Part shown: positions 8,009-16,227 of the stretch, in pieces
How the letters are laid out: each line of letters opens with the position of its first letter
How positions within the stretch are numbered: position 1 is the first letter of the stretch
NCBI GenBank assembly: GCA_029863355.1
Contig: JAOTVO010000007.1
Coordinates: 1-21,228, forward strand
Length of the DNA stretch: 21,228 bases
DNA from: Candidatus Krumholzibacteriia bacterium
GTDB taxonomy: Bacteria > Krumholzibacteriota > Krumholzibacteria > WVZY01 > JAKEHA01
Reading direction: 5' to 3'
Made by a program: the position numbers and the translations under genes
The notes under the pieces: model-generated
Databases searched by the model: none
Told to the model about the DNA's origin: nothing
What the model saw: only the letters and a program-made list of their open reading frames with translations

Positions 8009-8560
8009 TTACGGTTGGAGATCTGCCGGCAGGTACCGGATCGTCAACGTCGCAACGTCTTGGCCTTGCGACTTGAGTTCGAACCGGCCGGGACGGCTTC
8101 CCGCCAGAGAGCCGACCGCTATCCCGTAGTTCTCCTCGGGATTGGCCAGGACATATTCCACAAACTCCGTGACGTCCATGCGCACGCGCTGGTTCGTGCC
8201 CACCGGCACCGAGCGCTTCATCGTCGTGGGACGTAGATCCACCGACTCCACCGCTAGCCCCGAGAGCGCGCCGGCCAATGGGAAGATCTCCAGGGTCACC
8301 ACATGGCTCGGTGCCGCGGCCGGGAGCGCACTCGATGCGTCCACCACCAGCTCCATCATCGCCGACATGAGCCGTGCCCCCGCCGGCGCCTGCGGCACCG
8401 ACACCGCAAGGACGAACACTTTGCCCTCCGTCGTATCCTCTGGGGTGATCGTCGTCAGCTGTGCCGACCCCAGCGCGACCACCTGTGTCTGGGCGCCCAC
8501 CAGCACCGGCACGAACAGACCCAGCGCGACCAGAACCATGATTATGTTTCTGCGTACCAT
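8009..8560 (-). CDS. Small secreted protein of unknown function, cotranscribed with the subtilase
   Basis: 183 residues from ATG 8560, which has AGGAAGG 8 nt upstream. A GTG at 8569 is also possible but is too close to that site. A clear signal peptide (RRNIIMVLVALGLFVPVLVGAQT) is followed by a 155-residue, beta-rich, cysteine-free domain. Features are TPEDTTEGKVFVLAVSVPQ, a central LRPTTMKRSVPVGTNQRVRMDVTEFV and a C-terminal YGIAVGSLAGSRPG. The overall pattern resembles a carbohydrate-binding-like or DNRLRE-type beta sandwich, but I do not recognise a defined family. It lies 37 nt downstream of the subtilase stop and is followed by a terminator, so it is the last gene of that operon. It may be a secreted partner of the subtilase; this is inference from position only. 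Confidence 0.8.
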   Translation of the reverse strand: MVRRNIIMVLVALGLFVPVLVGAQTQVVALGSAQLTTITPEDTTEGKVFVLAVSVPQAPAGARLMSAMMELVVDASSALPAAAPSHVVTLEIFPLAGALSGLAVESVDLRPTTMKRSVPVGTNQRVRMDVTEFVEYVLANPEENYGIAVGSLAGSRPGRFELKSQGQDVATLTIRYLPADLQP

Positions 8561-8597
8561 CGTCTCCACCTTCCTCTCATTCGACGTTAGACCGCGA

Positions 8598-11500
8598 CTA
8601 CTTCAGAATCAGCAGCTTCTTGGTCGCTTTGAACTCCGGCGCCAGCATCTGCACGAAGTAGACCCCACTGGCCACCGACCAGCCTCGATTGTCCTCGCCG
8701 AACCAGTGTGCGGTGTGGTAGCCGGGGCCGCTGGCCTCTTCCACCAGCGTGCGCACCAACTGCCCCTGAACGTTGAAGATCCGGATGCTGACCCGGCCGC
8801 CCGGAGGCGGCACCGCGTAGCGGATTGTCGTCGTCGGGTTGAAGGGGTTCGGGTAGTTCTGCGAGAGGGCGTAGACCGTCGGGAGCGACGGTGTCTCCTC
8901 CTCGCCCTCGTAGCCCGAGACACTCGGCGGATCCGGCTCCTCCGTCAGGTAGGGCGTGTAGACCACGTCCCCGTAGAACTTCTTCGCCTTGACCGTCGGG
9001 CCGTAGTAGATGCATGCCGCATCGATGACGAGGTATTCGTTGAGATTGACCACGTGGTAGTTGACGGAGTAGCGGATGGTGTTCGCTTCCTCGCAACCGC
9101 AGGAGTCCGGGCAGAACCCGCCCCATGGGTCCATATCCGCATTCGATCCGTTGATGAAGTAGAGGCCGGTGGTGTTGTACAGGATCTGGTTCGAGCGCAC
9201 CAGGGGGCTTGAGGAGTTGTTAGCTGATATCCCGGCGACGTTGTACTGAATCGTGCATTCCGTGATCTCCGGAGCGCTCAAATCGCAACTGACGCCGGCC
9301 GCGTTGCCATCGATGAGCGTGCTGTCCACCACGATGTCGGCCTCGTCCAGGCAGTACACACCCGCCGACGTCTGGTCGACGACCTCGCTGCCGAAGAGCG
9401 TCACGTTGCTCGTGCTGGAGACGCGCAGGCCGTCCCCGTTCTCCGAGAACGTGCACCCGGAAAAGGTCGCGCTCGGATGCACCGCGCCGAAGGGGTTAAT
9501 GTAGGCGCCGGCCCAGTCGTTCGAGGCGAAGGTACATCCCGTTGCCGTCAGCGAGGCGCCGTTGTAGGCCCTGAGCCCGATATACTCGTTGTTCTCCACG
9601 GTCACCCCGCTCATCGTCGCATCCGCCCCGTTGTACACGCCGATCCCCCAGAGGCAGTGGTCGCGGATGCTGTCGCCTTCCATGTAGAGCTTGGCGTCCG
9701 TGTAGGCCAAGATGCCATAGTCGCTCTCCTCGATGACGCAGTTCTTGAGCCGCAGTGCCGCCCCCTTGCCCAACAGGTTCACGCCGATGCCGTCGTTGCC
9801 ATCGTACCCAGGGACGTCGCGGATGGTGACGTTCTCCGCATACACGCTGTCCACACCCGTGCAGTCTCCGGCGATGCTCAGCCCGAGCCGCGCGCAGTCC
9901 TCGATCAACGTGTTCTTGATCGTCATGCTCGAGCGCGTCTGGACGCCAAAGTAAGCGTTGCGAATCACGACGTTGTCGATCACGGCACTCGCCCCGTCCG
10001 CCACAACGATTCCCCACCAGTCCCGATTCATGGACGTCGTATCCGTGAACGACTCGAAAACCACCGGGCTGCCGGTGGAGCCAATGTTCAGCTCGCCTTC
10101 GACGATGATCTCGACCAGCGCCGTGTCCACGCCGCCCTTCTCGTGATCCGGCGCCACCTTGACCACCGTGCCCGGATTGATCGTGAGGCTCGCGCCGGCG
10201 GGGATCGTCAGGTCGCCCGAGATGTAGTAAGCGCCGTCGCGCGTGTCGCTCGGATCCCAGGTCACATTCCCGCTGATCTCGCCCCACTCGGTGAGCGCGC
10301 GGTATGCGTTGACCTTGCCGTACCCGAACTTCTTCCGATTCTCGGTCGTGTCCTCCCAGTAGAACTCGGCCGAACGCTTGATGCGCTGCTTGACCTGGAA
10401 CTGGTTCAGGTCCGGGAAGCGGGAGCGAATCAGGGCGGCCACGCCCGCGGCCTGCGGCGCCGCACCAGAGGTCCCCGAGAAAGACACGATAAACGGTGTC
10501 TGCTTGCATTGCCGCGGATCTCCCACGTAAAAATAATTACACTCTTCATGCCAGTGCGCAGGTATCCCCGTGCCCACAGGTGCCACGACCGAGACGTCGT
10601 CGACGTCGGGTCCCCAGGCGCTTTCCGACCAGAGATCGAGATTCTCCGCCATGCTGCCCACGGCAAGGACCGAATTGTACGCCGCAGGAAGCTGCACATC
10701 CAGGTGCTGCCCCCCCCCGGGGTCCGCGTTGCCCGTGGCGGCTACGACCACGCAATCGAAGCCGCCGCTGTCAAACGTTGCCGTCGCCGTATTCACAGCA
10801 TAGAAGAAATAAAGATCGGGATCCTCTGCTTCGCCCCAGCTGATGTTGATCACTCGCGAATGAACCGCGGTATGCAGTATTGAGGTCGCCACGTACATGA
10901 GGAGCTGCGGATACCGCACGTGATACACGCGGCAGCCCGGTGCGACACCAACCAGTGACCTCCCGCCGTCGTCTTTTGCGGCGGCGATGCTCTCTACAGC
11001 CAACCCGTGTGGGAAAAAAAACTTGATCGCCCAGGGGTCGCCCGGGTCGTCGTTACGGAGAACCGTGTTTTGCGGCATCGACCACCAGAAATGGGACTCC
11101 GAGTCAGAGGCACCGGAAGCGTGGTTTCTGAAGTTCCATCCGATGACGTTGTCCTGCCGGATGTCCCGATCGGTTCCGGGCCCAGGAGTGTCATCCATCC
11201 AATCGATGTCGTTTGAGTCGATGGCGCCATACGGCGACCAATCCTCCACTGGGTTGTAAAAGCGACCAATGTCCGGGTGGACGAACCAGGGGGTTTCGGT
11301 GGTGTCAATCAAAGTGCCAACGTCGTTGATACCGATGATCAGATTCTCATCACCGCGTTCAATGGCCCACGCTTCCGGCGCGTCGATGTCGAGCGAGTCA
11401 TTCGCGCTGTCCAGATTCCATTGATAGCCGTTTGCGAACATGCTATCGAGCGGCTCATGGCGCTGTGTGCCGAATTCTGTGATGTTCGCAAAACGACTCA

Positions 11501-11875
11501 CCAGAACGGCCTCAAACTCCGGACGAGAAGAGAAAACGGAGACAAGGTCCTGGGGGTCGATGTCGCTCGTGTAGTGCAGAATGTACGTTCGTTCGAGCCG
11601 ACCTCCGGATTCCGTCAGGTGACGGTGGTAGGTGGGTATGAGCTTCTCGATACGCGCCCCTTCGAGCGTGTCGACGATGCTGTCGATACCAGCAATGCCG
11701 AAGCTCGCCGGCTCGGACACCACCTGCCACTGTCTGGCATTGCTGCAGGTGTGAACCTGAGGACCACCTGGCCCGGCGCATACCCCGGTGGATCTCCGCG
11801 CGCGCGATTGCCCGCGGCAGTCAGGAGCATGGAACCAAGAAAAGCAACTGCTAGAAGAGCATTTCGGATGTACAT
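8598..11875 (-). pseudogene. Secreted subtilisin-like (S8) peptidase with beta-helix and FlgD-like sorting domain; reading frame broken near the N-terminus
   Basis: The body frame (GTG 11723 to TAG 8598, 1041 residues) is an S8 peptidase. In body numbering the triad is D134 (GINDVGT), H239 (PHGLAVESI, where HGTHVAGI is usual) and S419 (SGTSGAAPQAAGVAALI). The oxyanion Asn is in AATGNADPGG. Residues of about 480-900 form a right-handed parallel beta-helix of short repeats (for example NTLIEDC, GCTFSENGDGL). From about 950 comes the FlgD-like domain with YPNPFNPTTTIRY and terminal KKLLILK, as in proteins exported by T9SS-like routes. The body frame lacks a signal peptide. A perfect one, MYIRNALLAVAFLGSMLL, starts at ATG 11875 in another frame and continues into GYAPGQVVLRFTPAAMPDS, typical of S8 propeptides. 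Joining the two needs a -1 shift near 11725-11740. It could be an assembly error, a real mutation or frameshifting. The intact active site argues against old decay. Confidence 0.82.
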
Positions 11876-11975
11876 GTCAAGTACCCCCTCGACAAATGGG
11901 TTCAGCAGCAGTACGCTTGAGAAATGAAGCCTCTCAGCAAAGGGCTGCCACAGGGCAGGGGGGGGGTCAAGAGTC
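11876..11975. promoter_or_regulatory. Divergent intergenic region with a G9 tract
   Basis: This 100-bp gap must hold the promoters of both the subtilase and the FG-GAP gene. It contains nine consecutive G (11958-11966), an inverted repeat TGAGA-N9-TCTCA (11919-11937) and a TTGACC on the minus strand directly adjoining the tract (11965-11970). I see no well-spaced -10/-35 pair for either direction. The subtilase start has GAGGGGG 8 nt upstream. The G9 tract occupies the ribosome binding site position of the plus-strand gene. Confidence 0.45.
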
Positions 11976-13982
11976 TTGAATCGGCTTTGTCGATATACCA
12001 AGCGCCCGGTTGTCCAGTGTCTACTTGCCCTGCTCTGCGCCTCGCTTACTTCCCGCACCTTCGCGCAGCTACCGGCAGTGATCGACCTGGCGCAGGGACC
12101 CGCCAATGTCGAGATCACCGGGGCGGCCGCAGGTGACTGGAGCGGATCGTCACTCACTTCGGGCGACTTCAACGGGGACGGGCACGTCGACCTCGCGATC
12201 TTGAGCCCAGGTGCCGCCCCGCTGGGCGGGCCCCGTCGGGGGATCGTCGACCTCCTTTGGGGGCCGTTTGCCGATGGGACCATCCTGAACCTCGCGTCTT
12301 CGCCAGGAACCCGCATCTTCGGCACGCTCATCCCCCCCGACCTGTTCAACCGCCTCTCCGCTGGGGATTTGAATGGCGACGGGTTCGCCGACATGATCTG
12401 GGGGCAGCCCTCCGGGGAGACCTTCTGGGGTGACGGAAAGGTCTACGTGGTTCTCGGGCGGCCGGTGTTTCCGGACACGATGGACCTGGCACTCGGAGTG
12501 CCGGGGTTGATCACCGTGACCGGCGGCCTTGCGACCGATCACCTCGGCCTAAGCACCTGCGCCTGCGACCTGGACGGCGACGGCTATGACGAGTTGGTCG
12601 CGAGCAGTCCGAATCCGTCGGACCCCTATGGCGAGCTGGTGGTGATCCACGGGAGCGACAGTCTGCACTCGGTCTACGACCTGACACAGAGTTATGGCGA
12701 CGTAAGCCACGTGTTCGAAGTAGCGACTCTCGTGGTTACAGGCTCGGATCTCGCTTGTGGGGATCTCGACGGGGATGGACGCGCGGATCTCGTCGTGTCA
12801 TGCGGTGGCGACGTCGAGCAGGGACTGGTGCGGATTCTCTTCGGGCACGAGGCTTGGGAAGACACGTTAGCCGTGTCGGATCCTGTCTTTCGTTCCGTTA
12901 CGCTATTGCCGCCGGATTCGCTGACTCTATTCAGCACAAACGTGGCGCCGGCGCCGCGTGAAGGGGAAGTGTTCGTGTCGCATACGAGCGCGGACCCATT
13001 GGGCTGCCTCAATTGCGGCGAAGTCTACTGGACGTTCCCGGCCGCTGGCCTGCCAGACTCCTTAGCAGTCAATTCGGAAGTGGTGGCTCGATCCATCCTA
13101 GTAGGGCACGGTAATGGAACGCGATACGGCATCAACCTAGCGAGCGGCGATTTCAACGCCGACCGGTGGACGGATGTTGCGGTGGTGAGCTACGGTGCGA
13201 CGGATGAGACCGTCATTGTGTACGGACGCGGCTCGGTGCCGGACTCGGTGTTTCTGGGCACGGACACGACCGTGACGCGTATTTTGGGCCGAGATGCTGG
13301 CGGCAATTTGGGTCGGGGCATCGAGGTGGCGGATTTCAACGGCGACGGCGCAGACGATCTGGCGTTGGGCGCGTGGTTTGTCCCATCGCGCGGCCGGACC
13401 TACATCATCTTCGGTTCGTCGACGTCGACGGCGGTGCTGGTGAGTGGGTTCTGGGCGCGGGGTGGGGCCGAGGGGGTCTCGCTGGGGTGGAGCGTGTCGT
13501 CGCATGCGGAGGTGCTTGGGTGGCATGTGGATCGGTTGGGTGGTGGAGGGTACGTGCGGCTTACCCGCGAGGCGCTGCCGGTAGCGGCGCGGTCGTACCA
13601 CGATGCGTCGGTGCGGTTCGATGTCGACTACACGTATCATCTCGTGGCGCTCACGGACGACGGAGAGGAACTGGTGGCGACGGCGGAGGCGAGTCGGCCG
13701 GCACCCGCGCTCGCGCTCTACCAGAACGTCCCCAACCCCTTCAATCCAATGACGACGATCCGCTTCTCGCTGCCCCGCGACGCGCGGGCGGTGCTGTCGG
13801 TCTATGCGGTGGACGGGTCCGAGGTGGCACGGCTGATCGACGAGAAGCGGCCGTCGGGATTGAACGAGGTGCGCTGGGATGGCCGTGACGTTACGGGGCG
13901 CGCGCTCGCTTCCGGCGTTTACTTCTACCGGCTCGAGGCGTCGGGGCGCGTGCTCACGCGCAAACTGGTCCTCGTCCGCTGA
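11976..13982 (+). CDS. Secreted FG-GAP (integrin-like) repeat protein with FlgD-like C-terminal sorting domain
   Basis: 668 residues from TTG 11976, giving a signal peptide (KRPVVQCLLALLCASLTSRTFAQ). Six FG-GAP-type calcium-binding repeats are visible by their DxNxDG cores: DFNGDGHVDL (64), DLNGDGFADM (131), DLDGDGYDEL (198), DLDGDGRADL (263), DFNADRWTDV (392) and DFNGDGADDL (453). They imply an integrin-alpha-like beta-propeller. A short Fn3-like linker (LGWSVSSHAEVLGWHVDRL) leads to the sorting domain with VPNPFNPMTTIRF (PNPFNP from 586) and terminal TRKLVLVR. It is predicted to be surface-bound or released, with an adhesion or structural role; the ligand is unknown. It is divergent from the subtilase with which it shares the sorting domain. 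The TTG start is chosen because it precedes the signal peptide and no upstream alternative exists. Confidence 0.88.
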   Translation: MNRLCRYTKRPVVQCLLALLCASLTSRTFAQLPAVIDLAQGPANVEITGAAAGDWSGSSLTSGDFNGDGHVDLAILSPGAAPLGGPRRGIVDLLWGPFADGTILNLASSPGTRIFGTLIPPDLFNRLSAGDLNGDGFADMIWGQPSGETFWGDGKVYVVLGRPVFPDTMDLALGVPGLITVTGGLATDHLGLSTCACDLDGDGYDELVASSPNPSDPYGELVVIHGSDSLHSVYDLTQSYGDVSHVFEVATLVVTGSDLACGDLDGDGRADLVVSCGGDVEQGLVRILFGHEAWEDTLAVSDPVFRSVTLLPPDSLTLFSTNVAPAPREGEVFVSHTSADPLGCLNCGEVYWTFPAAGLPDSLAVNSEVVARSILVGHGNGTRYGINLASGDFNADRWTDVAVVSYGATDETVIVYGRGSVPDSVFLGTDTTVTRILGRDAGGNLGRGIEVADFNGDGADDLALGAWFVPSRGRTYIIFGSSTSTAVLVSGFWARGGAEGVSLGWSVSSHAEVLGWHVDRLGGGGYVRLTREALPVAARSYHDASVRFDVDYTYHLVALTDDGEELVATAEASRPAPALALYQNVPNPFNPMTTIRFSLPRDARAVLSVYAVDGSEVARLIDEKRPSGLNEVRWDGRDVTGRALASGVYFYRLEASGRVLTRKLVLVR

Positions 13983-14007
13983 CGTCGGGCCGACCTTCTT
14001 TCATCCC

Positions 14008-15669
14008 CTAGTACGACTCGGGTTCTTCCTCGACGGCGAAGCGTTCGAGGAGGCGGCGCCAGAAGCCGGCGTTGGTGGCGACGAGCTCGAACTCGCTCGA
14101 GGTCTTGCCGTCGCCGATGCGGCTGACGACGACGAGGTGGGAGAGCTCGCGCGCGAGGGCGAGCATCTCGTCGTCACCGCCGAGCATGGGTGCCAGCGCT
14201 TCGAGGTCGCGGAGCATGCCCTGGAAGTCGAGGTAGAAGGCGGTGCCGGTGGGATCGTCGGCGGCGGACTGGAGGCTCTTGTTGCCCAGGGTAGCGGCGA
14301 AGCCGCGCTCGCCCTCGGCGATGGCGCGAAAGCGCTCGCGCGAGAGGGTGAGCACGAAGTGGTCGTCGATCACGCCCATGCAGAGCTCGCCCACCACGGG
14401 CAGGAGCGAGCGGTAGTAGGACACGCCGGCGACTTGATCTTCCACGATGCTGCTCGGCTCACCTTCCTCGCCGTCGCTCGATTCGGCCACGATGTGCGCG
14501 AGGGTCTGGCGGAAACGCGCGGGGTCGGAGACCTGCACGAGCAGGGCGGCGTCGGCTTCCATGGGCGCGGCGCGGTTTATGAGGACGAGCACGTTGCCGT
14601 CGATCTGCTCAATGAGCTCGCGCTCGACGTCGATCTTCAGGGTCTCGCTCATCTGCTCGAGACGCTCGTCCAGCGAGGGCAGGGAGTCGGCGGGCGGCTC
14701 GGGGATGGCTTCGCGCAGCACGCGCCAGGCGCGGCCGAGATTGATGCGCCCGAGGTTGGCGAGCCAGGGGTCGGCGGGCGTGCGGCGGAGGAAGGCGGTG
14801 GGGTCGGCGTCCAGACGGTACCACTCGAAGAGGGGGCTGTCGGGGCGAATCCAGCCGGCGCCGCGACCGCTCACGCCGGTGGCGGTGAAGGTGGCGGAGA
14901 AGACGCCGCTGGCGTCGTCGAGACCCCACTCTTTGTAGAGCGCCTCGGTCTCCTCGACCGACATCCCGAATGCGGCGAGCTCGTCGGGCTCTCCATGGCT
15001 GAACACGGCGCGGTAGAGCTCGGGCCCCACGTAAGCGCCCACGTCGGCCTTGCGGTCGAGCCCGCCCGCCACGCGGCGGTAGCGGTCGTCGGCGGTGAGG
15101 CGCCGCCGATCGAGCTGGTCGAGATAGTGCTCGGCCGCGCTCACGGCGCTGCCCTCATCGGCCGCGACCACCGCCACGTAATCCTTGTGCGCGAGCACGG
15201 CGGCAACGTCTTCGACGGTGCGGATCTCGACGCCGCGGTGTTCGGTGACGCGCTCTTCGCCCTCGGCGACCATGATGCGCCGCAGCGTGTCCAGCGCCTC
15301 GCGCCCGCCGGGCAAGAGCAGGACGGTGTAGGTTAGATCCTCCTTGCCCGCCATGCCGAAGGCGAAGGGCCGCCCCACGTCGAAGCCGGCGCGCCGCCAG
15401 CCGTCGAGATCGGCGGGGTCGTATCCGGTCTGTTCCAGGAGGTCGGCGGAGAACTCGCTGAACGCGCCGGGGTTCTCCGCCCGGATGGCCGCGATATCGA
15501 ACACGTCGAAGAGGCGCTCGAGGCTCGTCACGACGACCGCGCCCTGCACCTCGGCCGGCATGAGATCGAAGACCTCGGCGGCCCGGGCCGGCGCTGACAG
15601 CACCAGGGCGAGCGCGAGTGCGCCGAGTACCACCGTGGAGATTCTGCCCGTCGGGCGTCGCCGGTTCAT
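14008..15669 (-). CDS. Exported DUF3352-like protein
   Basis: 553 residues. The N-terminus RRRPTGRISTVVLGALALAL, then APARAAEVFDLMPAE, is a signal peptide. The rest is a cysteine-poor periplasmic or surface domain with an alternating pattern like DUF3352 proteins: an opening LMPAEVQGAVVVTSLERLF, a repeat-like second half with LKIDVERELIEQIDGNVLVLI, and a segment on variation of a measured value near VAGVSYYRSLLPVVGEL. The family assignment is from memory of pattern, and the function of DUF3352 is unknown. Its ATG (15669-15667) overlaps the stop TGA of the beta-barrel gene (15668-15666) as ATGA, so translation is coupled. It is the third gene of the M2 peptidase operon. It ends 25 nt from the convergent FG-GAP gene. 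Confidence 0.85.
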   Translation of the reverse strand: MNRRRPTGRISTVVLGALALALVLSAPARAAEVFDLMPAEVQGAVVVTSLERLFDVFDIAAIRAENPGAFSEFSADLLEQTGYDPADLDGWRRAGFDVGRPFAFGMAGKEDLTYTVLLLPGGREALDTLRRIMVAEGEERVTEHRGVEIRTVEDVAAVLAHKDYVAVVAADEGSAVSAAEHYLDQLDRRRLTADDRYRRVAGGLDRKADVGAYVGPELYRAVFSHGEPDELAAFGMSVEETEALYKEWGLDDASGVFSATFTATGVSGRGAGWIRPDSPLFEWYRLDADPTAFLRRTPADPWLANLGRINLGRAWRVLREAIPEPPADSLPSLDERLEQMSETLKIDVERELIEQIDGNVLVLINRAAPMEADAALLVQVSDPARFRQTLAHIVAESSDGEEGEPSSIVEDQVAGVSYYRSLLPVVGELCMGVIDDHFVLTLSRERFRAIAEGERGFAATLGNKSLQSAADDPTGTAFYLDFQGMLRDLEALAPMLGGDDEMLALARELSHLVVVSRIGDGKTSSEFELVATNAGFWRRLLERFAVEEEPESY

Positions 15670-16223
15670 GATCCGAAGGGGAAGCCGATGGCGGCCAGGA
15701 GCTGCAGGTGCTCCACGTCGTTGTTGTCCTCGAGCAGGCCCAGGTTCCCCCGCCCCTCGATCTCGAACTTGAAGCTCTCCCGGTTGAAGGCCACACCCAG
15801 GCCCACCATGAACCCGACGCCGTGGAGCGACTTGCTCGGGCCGGCCTCGTTGACGTTGACGTAGGACACGCCGGCGCCGAGAAAGAGCGCGCTGCGCGTA
15901 TAGACGCGGGCGCCGATCCCCAGGTCGAAGTAGGTCCCGTCCTCGTCCTGGCCGGCCGCCTTGAGCGCGGCGCTGACGTCGGCATCCGGAAGCAGCAGGC
16001 TGAAGCCACCCCAGGCCAGATAGGACACCACGGCCGTCTGGCCCCTCGCGTTGACGTCCTGGAACTCGACGCGCGCGCCGAGGTAGGGCGAGAGGTCGAC
16101 GGTCTTCGCGAAGTCGCTCACGGGGAAGAGCGCGCCGCCCATGATGGCCAGGTTGGTCGCCGCGAGCGGCGCGCCCGCGCTCGCCAGCAGCGTCACGATT
16201 GCGAACAGGATGCGGTATCTCAT
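15666..16223 (-). CDS. Outer-membrane beta-barrel protein
   Basis: 185 residues from ATG 16223, with GGAGGTG 7 nt upstream. That site is formed by the last codons of the M2 peptidase gene, whose stop lies 4 nt away. A signal peptide (RYRILFAIVTLLASAGAPLA) is followed by about eight amphipathic strands of alternating hydrophobic residues. They include NLAIMGGALFPVSDF, TYFDLGIGARVYTRSALFLG, GFMVGLGVAFNRESFKFEIE and a C-terminal LLAAIGFPFG. This is the size and pattern of an OmpA/OmpX-like eight-stranded barrel. It indicates an outer membrane, so a diderm cell. Specific role is unknown; position suggests it works with, or anchors, the neighbouring exported proteins. Confidence 0.82.
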   Translation of the reverse strand: MRYRILFAIVTLLASAGAPLAATNLAIMGGALFPVSDFAKTVDLSPYLGARVEFQDVNARGQTAVVSYLAWGGFSLLLPDADVSAALKAAGQDEDGTYFDLGIGARVYTRSALFLGAGVSYVNVNEAGPSKSLHGVGFMVGLGVAFNRESFKFEIEGRGNLGLLEDNNDVEHLQLLAAIGFPFGS

Positions 16224-16227
16224 GTCA

